The notes beneath the pieces were generated by a model. That model did no database searches, had not been told where the DNA came from, and saw only the letters and a program-made list of their open reading frames with translations. Source: Gavia stellata (taxonomy: Eukaryota > Chordata > Aves > Gaviiformes > Gaviidae). Taken from it: a stretch of DNA of 64,000 nt. Both the position numbers and the translations under genes were made by a program. Below, in pieces: positions 34,174-44,308 of this stretch. The stretch is from NCBI RefSeq assembly GCF_030936135.1, contig NC_082613.1:1302001-1366000 (forward strand), given 5' to 3'. Position 1 is the stretch's first letter; each line of letters begins with the position of its first letter.

Positions 34174-35064
34174 ATGGGGCAGCGCGGCACGCGGGGCCGG
34201 GGCGCGGAGGCTCGGCGGGAGCCCTGCGCCCCGCTGCCCGCCCGCGACGCCGAGCCCGGCTGGTGCAAGACGCCGAGCGGGCACATCAAGCGGCCCATGA
34301 ACGCCTTCATGGTGTGGTCGCAGCACGAGCGCCGGAAGATCATGGACCAGTGGCCCGACATGCACAACGCCGAGATCTCCAAGCGCCTGGGCCGGCGTTG
34401 GCAGCTCCTCCACGACTCCGAGAAGATCCCCTTTGTCAAGGAGGCCGAGCGCCTGCGCCTCAAGCACATGGCCGACTACCCCGACTACAAGTACCGGCCC
34501 CGGAAAAAGGGCAAGGTGGGCGCCGGCGCGTCCCGCCCGCGGTTGCCGGTGAAGATCAAACCCTCCGTGCTGGGCCGCGGCTCCGCCGGCCGCAGGCAGC
34601 CCGCCAAGCCGCCCGACGCCACGCAGGAGCCCGCGCCGGAGGTGCCCGTCGAGGACTGCCCCACGGCGCCCGGCACGGCCGCCTGGCACGTGGCACCCAC
34701 CGGGGAGCGCGGCCCGCAGGAGCCCCCCGCACCCCCCAGCCCCGCCGCCGCCTGCCCCGAGCCCGGGAGGTCCCCGGAGAGCGGGTCCCCCTCTCCCGTG
34801 TCGGCCGCGTCCCCTCCCTCCTCCTTCAGCTCCTCCGATGAGGAGCTGGAGGAAGAGCTGCTGGGCGTCCTGCCCGGGCGGGCCCCCGCCGGTGCCACCT
34901 GCAGTGCCCTGGACTGGTCCGTCTTCGACAAGGACCACGACCTCTTCCCGCGGGGAGGCTCCTCGCACTTTGAGTTCCCGGACTATTGCACGCCCGAGGT
35001 GACGGAGATGATAGCGGGGGACTGGCTCATGTCCAGCATCTCGGACTTGGTCTTTACCTACTGA
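34174..35064 (+). CDS. SOX12: SOX12, SoxC HMG-box transcription factor, single exon
   Basis: SoxC-group transcription factor (with SOX4 and SOX11) acting in the nucleus of neural and mesenchymal progenitors. Intronless, 296 residues (human about 315). A short Arg-rich N-terminus leads to [20 protein letters not shown] and an HMG box at about residues 39-107, ending in DYKYRPRKK, the nuclear-localisation end of the box. The middle is Pro/Ala-rich; [15 protein letters not shown] is the acidic serine stretch of SoxC proteins. The C-terminal transactivation domain is strongly conserved, with [26 protein letters not shown] and terminal [12 protein letters not shown] 34174 is the first ATG in this frame between the inferred transcription start and the HMG box. 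Upstream lie a TATA promoter, a tandem repeat and a short uORF. Confidence 0.97.
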   Translation: MGQRGTRGRGAEARREPCAPLPARDAEPGWCKTPSGHIKRPMNAFMVWSQHERRKIMDQWPDMHNAEISKRLGRRWQLLHDSEKIPFVKEAERLRLKHMADYPDYKYRPRKKGKVGAGASRPRLPVKIKPSVLGRGSAGRRQPAKPPDATQEPAPEVPVEDCPTAPGTAAWHVAPTGERGPQEPPAPPSPAAACPEPGRSPESGSPSPVSAASPPSSFSSSDEELEEELLGVLPGRAPAGATCSALDWSVFDKDHDLFPRGGSSHFEFPDYCTPEVTEMIAGDWLMSSISDLVFTY

Positions 35065-37804
35065 GTCCCGCGCTCTGCAGGTAACACTCCTTTTTTTGGT
35101 TTTTTTCCCCACAATCAGGTCATATCAAAAAAAAAAGCAGAAAAAAAAAAAGAACCGAAACCAGCTGTTTACATGCAGGAATCAGGTATTTTGCCTTGAA
35201 GCCGCTGGAAGGCAGAGCTCCCTGCTCACCCCATCCCCCTGGCACACACCCACTCCTCGTCCGTCCGTCTGTCCGGCCCTCGCCTCGTGACCGCGGGACG
35301 CGTGGCTGGCCGCCGCGCTTATTTGCCCGTGAAATGCGAGCGTCTGATCGGGTTTTCATTGTCAGCGCCCTGCGCCCGGCCCCTTCCCCCTGCGGCTCCG
35401 CCGGCCATGGCCGCTCCCGGCCGCTCCCATCCCGCCGGCTGCTGCCCCGTGTTCCCTCCCGCTCTCCGGGCAGCGGGAGCACCCACGCCAGCCCCGGCTC
35501 CTGGTGCCCGTCCTGCCCTCCCCATTCCTTGGGGAGCGGCCGATTCCTTTTGCTTTTTGACTGCATTTAAAGCACGGCTTCAATTTTCTCCTCTTCCTCG
35601 TTGCAGCCCCTGGGGAGGGATCCCCGGCTGCGCCGCGGCCAGGGGCAGCAGAGCCATGCGGAGCCCTCCCTGCCCGACACCCCGTTTCGTGGGGGTCCCT
35701 GGCTTCAGGGGTTCGGTGTCCCACAGGACCGGCGCTTTCCCTGCGGCGCGCGCTCCCCGCTTTGGGAAGAGCGAAGTTGCACGCACGTGATCCGCACGTG
35801 GACGCGGGAGGCTGTGTTGTTCCTCTCGCCAGGCGGTTGTGCGGAGGAGGCTGTGCCGTGGGGGGAGCCCGTGCCCGGAGCCACCCCCAACCCCAGTGGG
35901 GACAAGCCCTTCCCGAAGCAGCCAGCCCCCATTTTAGCCTGGGACCCGGTGCCCACGCAGGACCCGTTCTCTGCGCTGGCTCGCCTTGGCCGGTGAGCCG
36001 GGTCCCACCGTGCCCGGCCGCGGTGGGCGATGCTGCCGGGGTGGCTGGGAAGGAATGCTGCGGGGAAATCTGCCTTAAGCAACTGCCCAAACGGGGCCAA
36101 GAGCGGCGGCAGCCGACACCGGTGGGCACATGGGGTGTGGGCGATGCTCCGGCGTGGCACTCCTCCACGCAGCACCACACCGTGCCCCGCTGCCGGCTGC
36201 GCCAAGAGCAGGGCCATTCCGGCAGAGCGCTGCCAAGGAGCTTCCCGGCAGGGAAGGTCCTGCCCCAGCGGCTCCTCCAGCCAGGCTGTTCTTTGCTTTT
36301 CCTAATGGCTCCTTCCTGCAAGGAGCTGCCTCCTCCTGCTGCCGGAGAGCACGTGGCTGCAGCGCCAGCTCGGCGGCTGCCGCAGGCTGTGTTTGCGGGG
36401 CAGGGGCTGCGCTCAGGTACGGCTGTGGTTTGTGGGGTGCTGGCGGGGACCCCGGCCCCCCCCGAGCTGCCAGCCCTGGGGACGTGCCTGTGGCAGAGGC
36501 CGGCAGCGCCCGGAGGAGCTGTACTGGGCTCGGCAGGGACCGCTGCTTGAAGCAGCCGCTGAGGTTCCCCCATGCCCCTGACTCCCCGGGGGCTCTGGGT
36601 GTCCGCCCGTCCCGGACAGTGGGGTGCTGGGGGCAGCGGGGCACCCACGCCCTGGGGCTCTGCCTCCCCCTTTCAGGGCTGCCAGTTCCTCCGGCCACAG
36701 GCTGCCCCACGCCTGCCCCTTGCTGTGGGGCTGGATGGAGCCGTGACCAGGGGAAGGGCATCCCCCCAGGGCCGCTCGGAGAGGGGGACCTGCCTGGCCC
36801 CGCTGCCAGAGGTGCCGGTGGCCCTGGCTGAGCCGTGGGGACAGGCTCTGCGGCACAGGGAGAGGTGTGTCCCCAGGCCCTTCACAGGGATGCTCGGTGT
36901 CCCCGTGCGGGACCTCGGGGTCCCCTGGGGACGCCTCCCTGACGGCCAGCCATGCCATCAGCATTGTAGATGTGTCGGTGTGTAGCGGTAGCTGTGCGTG
37001 TGTGTGTCGGCGTTGCGTTAGCCACGGTGTTTCAGTAGCCCCGGTGCGGGTGCCAGCCTGCGGAGGCAGGCGGGCGTCACGCATCAGACACGTGTTCCCC
37101 GTATAGAGCGCGTCCCCGTCCCTGGCCCCCCCCGGCCGTTCCCCCCCGGACCCAGCCCCACCCAAGCTGGAAAAGCCAAATAAGCGCCGGGCCAGCCACG
37201 ACGCCGGCAGCCTGCTCCCGCCTTGCTGCCACCCGGGGGGGGGGATCTGCCTTCCCACCCCCGGGCAGCCCGCTGCCAGGAGCACCCCAAGAGCCCTCCC
37301 ATGCGTGAGCCGGGTTTGGGGTTCCCGTGGGGTCCTGCGGCCCCGGGGCTCTCCGACGCGCACAGATCTCGCCCAGCACCTCGGTGCCTTCTTGGGGCGT
37401 GCGGCCGCCACGTGCCGTGCGTCGCCCCTGGGCCGGGGCGCTCCCTCCACGGACTGTCAGGCGAAACGTTTCCTCAGGAGCAGGTTCTGGGTCAGCGCCA
37501 GAACCGGAGCCAGAGCCGGGGCCCCCCCCTGCTCCGGCCACAAGCACAACACCATCCGCTTCGTCCCCGTCCCCCGCCCACCCCGTCCCCCTCCTGCCCC
37601 CTCCTCGAGACTCGCTGGGTGTATTTGTCGGGGGAGAACTGTTGTGGACAGTGGTGGATTTTCTGTGCCGTGTGGTTGTAGTGCTTAGAGACCCCCCCAG
37701 CGTGCGGCCCCCTCCCGCTGCGCTCCCCGCTGCCCGGTGCTGGCTGGCATGCGTGTGCGAGCGTGTGTGCGTGCGCGTGTGACATCCCGTCATCACTAGA
37801 GACA

Positions 37805-37850
37805 AAGCTAATAATAATAATAATAATAATAAATGAATAATAAAAATAAA
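37805..37850. repeat. AAT microsatellite
   Basis: Run of AAT/TAA triplets degenerating into ATAAA units, in the inferred SOX12 3'UTR. It creates three overlapping or adjacent AATAAA motifs. Confidence 0.9.
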
Positions 37851-38124
37851 CCAAACCTCTCTCAGGAAGAAGCCGCCCCGGCGGCGGCCGAGCGGGCCGG
37901 GGGCCCCCAGAGCTGGCGGGGCCCCAGCGCAGCCTGCGGACGGGCGCCAGCGCTCGGGGTCACCTTTGTAGTGTTGTGTTAGTGAAGGGTTCCTGTATCT
38001 GTTGTCTTGGAGAAATAGGCTTTTCGCTGAGGGGCAGCCCCGGCCCATCCCGGAGGCTGCGAAGCGGCCGGCTCCGGCTCTGCGGAAGCTCGGCTAACGG
38101 TTATCCTGACTGTTGTGACTATGG

Positions 38125-38130
38125 AATAAA
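38125..38130 (+). terminator. SOX12: Likely distal SOX12 poly(A) signal (AATAAA)
   Basis: AATAAA followed at once by the GU-rich GTGTGTTGGTCT, a textbook downstream element. Upstream AATAAA copies at 37828-37850 are alternatives. Confidence 0.65.
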
Positions 38131-38159
38131 GTGTGTTGGTCTACTGCCCATGGCTCTGG

Positions 38160-40630
38160 CTCCTCCTGCGCCGCCTTGCTCCTCCCAGGGGGTTGCGGGG
38201 CTCCCAGGGGGATGTGGGGTTCCCAGTGGCCCGGGCACGTCAGCTTCCCCCCCCAGCCCGTGGGCTCCCACCCTGAGCCCTGGTTCCCGTGGGCTCCCAC
38301 ACCGCCCGTCCCCTGGGGAGGGTTCACCCTCACCGGCCAGAGCGGGCTGGGTGCCCCCCGGCAGCAGTGCCACGCTGGTGGGGGCTGCGAGCGTGTGTGT
38401 GTGTGTGTGCACATATGTGCGTGCATGTGCATCTCCCTGCATGTGTGTAAGCACCTGCTTGGTGGGCAGTGTGTGTGCTTGCACCCTGTGCGTGTGCATG
38501 CACCCCGTGTGTGTGCGTGCCGGCTGTACACGTGTGCACAGTCCGTGTGCGTGGTGTGTGGATGCAGAGCATGTGTGTGCACATGCATGTGCTGTGTGTG
38601 CTCCATGTGTGCACTCCTGTGCCGTGCGCTGTGCACGCGTGTGCTGTGCCTGCTCTGTGCACACGCAGCCCCACGGCACCGTCAGCTCCACCGGGGGGGG
38701 GCAGCCCTGGTGGCAGGGGGCACTAATCCGGCCCCGCAGGAGGGCCCGGGGGGGGCTACGGGGGGCACATGCTGCTGGCGTCACCCACCCCCCCCCCAGT
38801 CCGCCCGCAGCTGTTGCCATGGCAACAAGGGGAGCCTGGAGCATCCCCGGGTACCACTGGCCCCTGCCCTGCACGATGCTGGGGACCTGGCTGTCCCCAG
38901 GCAGGGTGTAGGTGTCTGGGGGGGTGGCTGTGCTGCAGTGACCCCCCCCAGCCCCATGGGAGCGCAGGGCTGCACCCGCTCTGGGACAGCACCCAGCACC
39001 GCCCTGGGCCCTGGGGCGCCCCAGCTGCAATGCTGAAACCGCGGGGCGCAGCGATGCCCTGGCATGGTGGCACAGCAGCGCCCGGCCACAGGACACTGCC
39101 TGGCTCGGCCAGGAGCAGGGAGGCCCCTGGCTCTGGCTTGGCCGTGGTCCCGGCTCGCCGGCCATCGCTGCGGCCCTCCTGACCTCGCCGTGGGCCGGGG
39201 CCACGTGGTGCCCGGTGTCCGGCACTGCCTGCGCAGGCACGTGCACACGTGGCCGCCACGGGCCCGGCTCTGAGTCACGCACAGCGGCTGCACGCAGCAT
39301 CTCGCCGGCTCCGCAGGCAGCGGCGGATCCCGGCCTCGCAGCAGGGACCCGCTCTGCCCGCTCCCCGGCGCGGCCCCCCCGCCATCCCCACCCCCAGTCC
39401 CTGGGAGCAGGACGGTGCCGGGGCTGTGCTGAAGCTGGGGGCTGGCTGCCCACCCGTGGACGGTGCCGTGGGATCCCGCCCGGACACAAGGACAGCAGAG
39501 GGACTGCTGTCGGTGACAGCACCGGGACGGGGAAGGATGTGCTAAGGCCTCTGTCCCCCCAGAGGTAAGCGGGGAGCAGGCAGGGCTGGGGGGGCGGGGG
39601 GGCAGGGGTGAGCCTGTGTGGGGACACGGGGGGGATGCAGGATGAGGGCAGCCTGGGGGGGGACAAAGCAATGGACACCAGGGGTGCACCAGTGTGGTCC
39701 CCAGGCTGAGGCCCCCCAAACCGTGGCAGCAGCGGGCTGGGCCCCCCCCAGACCCCTGTATGTAAGAAGGGATGGAGGGACAAGCATGTCCCCAGTTCTG
39801 GGGACACCCAGGCTGGGGCAAGGGGCTGGGGGACAGCCGGTCCCGCGGGCAGCGCGTTCCCCCTGCGAGGCCTCTCCGGCGCAGGGCTTTGTTCAGTGCC
39901 GCAGCCGGCACCGAAGGGGTCCCGGTCCCCCCCCCTCCTCTGGGCTGGCATTTCCACACACATCCCTCCTGCACCCGCACCCGTGGGCTGCGCCCTGGCC
40001 AGGGCTGAGCTGGCAGTTCCCATGGCAATGCCCCATCCCTCGATGTGGTGGCCATGTCCCCGTGTCCCCGCAAGGCAGCGGCCCCTTGGCCACCCCAAAG
40101 GTGGCCGCATCCCTCCCCGCCACCGCTCCTCCTTCCCCATCGCCGGCGATTGGGTGGCTGCGGATGGCCTGATGTCGGGCCTGATCCTGCCAACACGGTG
40201 GCGGGGGCCGTGCTGGGGCTGTGCCGGCTCTGGATCCGGCCCAGGACGGGCAGGTTCCCGCGGTGCAGGGTGGGTTCCCTTCCTCCATCCCCTGTGGAAG
40301 CCCCACTGGGATAAGCCAGCGATGCTCTCGGTCACCCCGAGGATGTGGCCTTGGCCTCGCTGCCCCGGCTGGGTCCTGGTGGCCAAGACAGAGCCCTGCA
40401 GGTGGGGGGGGGCAGCTCTTGGGGTCCCTCTTGGTGTTCCCCAAAACAGGCAATGACCCTTCCATGGGGGGGTGCATCCAGCAAAGTGCCCTGTCCCCGC
40501 CCCTGCACCCCAGGGTGAGGGCAGGACCCGACTCAGCCTTGCGGGTGCTGCAGATGCAGGGGGGGAGTGGCTGTGGGTCCCAGGGTCCCGTCGCGCTCCC
40601 CACGGCCCGGCCCCCCCTGTGCCCCCCAGG
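38160..40630 (+). other. SOX12-NRSN2 intergenic interval
   Basis: GC-rich. Apart from the TG-rich tract it contains no recognisable exon. NRSN2's first coding exon opens right after an acceptor (CCCCCAG at 40624-40630), so one or more NRSN2 5'UTR exons must lie in this interval or the SOX12 unit; none could be placed. Confidence 0.5.
38391..38668. repeat. Degenerate alternating TG/CA-rich tract
   Basis: About 280 bp dominated by GTGTG, GCATG and GCACA alternation, starting with a pure GT run near 38393-38409. Alternating purine-pyrimidine sequence of this kind can adopt Z-DNA. It lies just beyond the SOX12 poly(A) site. Confidence 0.85.
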
Positions 40631-40634
40631 CCCG

Positions 40635-41299
40635 ATGCCTGCCCATGAGCCGGATTGCAGCTGCGGCCGCGGGCCCAGCGTGGCGCAGGGGAAGTGGTAC
40701 GGGGTCCGCTCCTACCTCCACCTCTTCTATGAGGACTGCACAGGGGCCAGCCCCGATGGGGACAGGGATGGGTCCTCGCCCCATGGAGCCTGGGCTCCCC
40801 TCATCTGGAAGGTAAGAGTCCCCCAAAACCCTTCCTCCCCCTGGGGATGCACCCCCCTGCCCGCACCCTGCGTGGGGTGCATCCCGCCATGGCATTTGGG
40901 TGGCTCTGTCCCCAGGTGAGCCTCTCCACGGGGACCCTGTTCCTGCTCGTGGGGGCCGCTGCGCTTGCTGCCGGCTCCCTGGTGCCCCCGAAGCTGGAGG
41001 GGATCGGGGAGGAGGAGTTCGTTGTGCTGGACGTGCAGGCGGTGCGGTACAACCACGCACTGGGGACGTGCCGGCTGGTGGGCATGGCGCTGTGCGTGGC
41101 AGCCGGGGCGCTGGGCACCGTCGGGCTCCTCTCCTGCGCGCTGGCCCCGCGCCGCCCCTGGGAAGAGGAGCAGCAGCTCTCGCCCATCCAGTGTGGCAGC
41201 CCCTCACCGCGGCCCCCCGCCGCCTTCACCGTGGCAGGGATGGTGGTGCCCTTCGGCATCTCCCGTGTTCACAGCGTCCAGCCCCAGCGGGACACCTGA
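40635..41299 (+). CDS. NRSN2: Neurensin-2, two coding exons, complete
   Basis: Small neuronal vesicle membrane protein of the neurensin family. Exons 40635-40811 and 40916-41299 join in phase 0 to 186 residues (human about 204). The family signature GKWYGVRSYLHLFYEDC lies at residues 19-35. Membrane segment 1 is at about 62-81 (TGTLFLLVGAAALAAGSL) and is followed by PPKLEGIGEEEFVVLD; segment 2 is at about 111-135 (CRLVGMALCVAAGALGTVGL). The short cytoplasmic tail keeps EQQLSPI and ends VQPQRDT, like the human VQTIQPKRDS. The tail is shorter than in human between segment 2 and the EQQLSPI motif. The ATG follows an intron acceptor by only 4 nt, so the start sits at the head of its exon. The final exon has a donor-free run to TGA. 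Confidence 0.95.
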
Positions 41300-41501
41300 G
41301 GCCAGGAAGGTGACGGGTGATGCCCAGCATGGGACCAAGCCATGCTGCACCCCGGGAGCCGGCTGGATCACCTGGAGCTGGTTTGCGGTGAGCACTGCGG
41401 AGCATCCGGCTCAGTCCCGGCACGGCCACCACGTCCCGCTGTCCCCCCACCCTGTGGCCCCTGCAGCCGCGCTTCCACAGCTGCTGCTGCTGCCACCACT
41501 C

Positions 41502-41507
41502 AGTAAA
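41502..41507 (+). terminator. NRSN2: Possible NRSN2 poly(A) signal (AGTAAA)
   Basis: The AGTAAA variant lies about 200 nt past the stop and is followed by GU-rich GTTGCTGTGTCTGTGTC at about 41546-41562. A canonical AATAAA at 43296-43301 is the alternative if the NRSN2 3'UTR is long. Confidence 0.4.
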
Positions 41508-42739
41508 GATGCCGAGAAACCCCTTCGCTGGCGGCTCGGTGGCTGTTGCTGTGTCTGTGTCAGGAACCCGCAAGCGCCGGGTTTCGCCTGGCGGCCACCG
41601 CCGCTCCCCACCGCTGGCAGCACCTCATTCCGTTCGGCATGGAACCAGATCAGAACCCGGGAACGAAACCATTTGGCCCAATTTCCCCCTCGGAGGCTGC
41701 TGAGGTCGTTGTTGGTGGCTGAGCATGGCAGCGGGCACCTGGGGGGGGCACAAGGGGCACGGTGTATGGGGGCACACGCAGGGCACATGGAGCCATGTGC
41801 CCTCTCCTGCCAGCCCGGCGCAGCCCCATGCACCACCTGCCTTGGCCACCAACATCTCAGCTCCCCTGGGACGCCCCTGCACCCCGGGGTGCTGCTGCGT
41901 CTCGGTGGGAGGGTCCTCGCTGCACCGCTGGGCCGTGCTCAGGGACCAGTGTCACTCTGGGAGCAGAGACCACCTGGAGCCCCTGGGGCCATCGCTGCTG
42001 CTTGCCCGGGGGCTGCTGGCGCTCCCCAGTGCCGGGAGGCTCCTGTCCCACGTCTCCCCGAGGCCAGGACCCACGCCAGGGCCTTGCGTCACCCCACAGC
42101 AACCCATGTGTTGCAATATGTAGGTGTTGTGCAGCACACCCGGCATGTGCGGCCCTGGGGGCACCCACCCACTGCCGGCACAGGCCGGCTGCAGCGGGCA
42201 CCATGGGGGTGCCAGGGCCCCAAACTCCGCTTCCCATTCCCTCGGCTTGGCCCTATGTCCTCGAGAAAGCCAAGCTGCTCCTGCCGACTGGCACGGCTGG
42301 TGGCCTGGCACACTGGCACATCCCCGCGCTGCCTCCCGCAGCATCAGGACGAGAGCATGACCATGCCGCGGCAGAGCCAGGGTGGAAGGACCTGGCTGGT
42401 GGCACCCAGCAGCTCCTCCAGTAGCCCTGGGCTGGAGCTGGTGACACCGGCCAGGCTCAGGCACAGCTGTCCCCTCAGCCGGGGACCAGGGTGGGAGGAC
42501 GAGGGGGGTGCTGATACAGGGTGATGCATGAGGAGGGTGGTGGGGCAGGCAGGCAGGGGAGCCGGGCCAGCCCGGGATGTTGCAATTGGGCTGACAGTGG
42601 TATGAGCCACTGCAGGGAGGGACAGGGCAGGATGGGAGCGGGCAGCTGCCAAGCCCAGCCCGGATCCAGCCTGGAGGAAGTGGCTGGAGGAGCCCCAGGA
42701 CAGCCCTGAGTGGCGAGGCCGGAGCCCCTGCGCCCCCAG

Positions 42740-42909
42740 CCCCATCTGCGGTGACGCCCAGCTGCCGGCTGTGGGACAGGGGCTGCTCCTGCTGTGCCGT
42801 GCATGGTTCCACCGAGGCAGAGTACAGCTGCCAGGTACGGGTGCCCTGCACCCTCCGGCGTGGGCAACCGCTCCTGGAGGAGGATGGGGAGGAAGAGCTG
42901 CACACCTAA
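42740..42909 (+). other. Candidate terminal coding exon of an unassigned plus-strand gene
   Basis: After an acceptor-like GCGCCCCCAG, an open frame reads SAVTPSCRLWDRGCSCC, then EYSCQVRVPCTLRRGQP, and ends EEDGEEELHT before TAA at 42907-42909. The mix of cysteines, an acidic end and a close stop looks less compositional than neighbouring frames. A canonical AATAAA follows at 43296-43301. An upstream acceptor before 42342 opens another frame (DESMTMPRQSQGGRTW). I do not recognise the product, the two pieces are not shown to be joined, and it may be chance. Confidence 0.2.
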
Positions 42910-43295
42910 GTGCCCGGAGGTGCCGGTGAGCAGGAGAGGAAGAGGAGGGCTCCAGGGCCTGAGAGCGCAGCTGGTGGCTGTGGCAGGATGTGGCCACCTG
43001 GACTGGGATGCTGCTGGGAGGGCTCCGTGTGTGCCATCAGCTCCGGGTGCCCGACCCCGTGCCCTCGGGGAACTGTGCCGCCAGCAAAGCTGTGACAGCT
43101 GGGAGCAGGCACAGGGGGGTCAGACACAGCCACGGCCCCCACCCTCGGCAGGGTGCTGAGCTGTGTCAAGCTGTACCGAGCTGCGCCCAGCCCGCACCTG
43201 CACAGCGTGCCAGGCTGCACCCACACAAAAGCACCTGGGAGGGACCCGGCTATTTCCACAGATCACCATTTCCCTGTTTGTGCTCTTTTTGGGTA

Positions 43296-43301
43296 AATAA
43301 A
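43296..43301 (+). terminator. Canonical poly(A) signal of uncertain owner
   Basis: AATAAA in the context GGGTAAATAAAAGACG on the plus strand. It could end a long NRSN2 3'UTR or the candidate unassigned transcript at 42-43 kb. Confidence 0.4.
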
Positions 43302-44302
43302 AGACGTGCGACATTTCCTCATGGGCTGTTCTCGGCGCTGAGTCCCAAACAGGCTGCAGCTGCCCGGCCCTAGGCCTGGCTGTGCCCGGGAAGGGCTCGG
43401 TGCAGCAGCTCTGTGCCGCAGGCGAGGGACCCCGGCAGGCAGTTTAACCGCTGGGCTCGCTGCCTGGGCCCCAGGCAGGGCACCCGTGCCGGCAGCGTGC
43501 CAGAGCTGGGCAGCGCATTAACACAGTAACGAAGGCACATGGTGCCAGGAGCGGTGCTGTGCTGGCTCTCCAGCCTCCCCTCCGCTGTAAAACCTCAGCC
43601 CTCCCTGCCCTCTGCCACCCAAAACCCTGCTGCGCCCCCAGCAGCGCCCCCACACCCTGCGTGTCCCTCCCAAAGGGCTTTGAGCACTGTTGAGAAAATC
43701 GTTCCCGCAGAAGAAGCCACAGGGAACTAAAAATAGCCCCTGCCCGATCTGGAAAACACGTCCGCCAGCCTCGTGCCACCCAGTGAAGCCCGTCCCCGGC
43801 CCGGGGAAGGTGGCAGCATCACCCTGGCTCAGTGGAGCGTGCCCGGCTGCTGGAGGCTGCACGGGGAAAGCGGCGACAGCCAGGCCTCTGCCGATGGGCA
43901 CCATGCCCGGGAATCTCCCCCCGCAGCCGGGCGCCCGGCCCGGGGTGCAAAAGGGGCCGGGAGGTCAGGCTATTTACAGCCCTGCTCTGCCCACCATGCC
44001 GCTGACGGGGAGGGGACACCCTGGAGAGCCGACGGCACGTGCAAGTCCTGGCGTTTAACCAAAGGTAGGCAGATGGACAGAGAACAGCAACGGGGGCACG
44101 CAAGCGCTGTTTGGCTCCGCTCTGGCTCCTCTTCCCCCAGGGCTGCCAGGCGTGAGGCCACACGGGTCGGTGACTGCAGGGCTGGCCATGGATGTGCCAG
44201 CTCTGGGCCACGGGGTGCTACAAGAGCAGATCTGGCATCCCCGGCCCCACGCCACAGTCCCTGCCGGCACAAAGGGAGGGAAGAGAGCGTGTTTAGTAAC
44301 TG

Positions 44303-44308
44303 TTTATT
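44303..44308 (-). terminator. TBC1D20: TBC1D20 poly(A) signal (AATAAA)
   Basis: Canonical AATAAA on the minus strand about 2.2 kb past the TBC1D20 stop, in an AT-rich tract that contrasts with the GC-rich sequence beyond. It implies a 3'UTR from 46484 to about 44285. Confidence 0.6.

Larger units (their letters stand above)
35065..38150 (+). other. SOX12: SOX12 3'UTR (about 3.1 kb)
   Basis: Non-coding sequence from the SOX12 stop to a strong poly(A) signal at 38125-38130. A/T runs occur at 35090-35160. An (AAT)n tract at about 37809-37850 supplies AATAAA at 37828-37833, 37839-37844 and 37845-37850. SoxC genes typically have long 3'UTRs, which favours one transcription unit, but the extent is inferred. 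Confidence 0.55.
41530..44290. other. Interval between NRSN2 and the 3' end of TBC1D20
   Basis: As I recall the human order, TRIB3 and RBCK1 lie here. No kinase (HRD, DFG) or RING/IBR cysteine motif was found in any frame, so both are absent from this position. The interval is GC-rich; the only possible coding signal is the candidate near 42.3-42.9 kb. Confidence 0.55.

Noticed and set aside
34174-35064. SOX4 or SOX11 instead of SOX12
   Set aside because: The SoxC box is shared, but the protein is short (296 residues), lacks the long Gly/Ala and Ser runs of SOX4 and SOX11, and sits between C20orf96 and NRSN2.
33715-35112. 465-codon frame antisense to SOX12
   Set aside because: Mirror of a GC-rich coding exon; the sense frame is unmistakably SOX12.
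38119-40386. 755-codon minus-strand open frame antisense to the SOX12-NRSN2 interval
   Set aside because: It runs through the TG-rich simple repeat (His/Thr/Ala repeats) and GC-rich sequence; no domain, no supporting splice or promoter structure.
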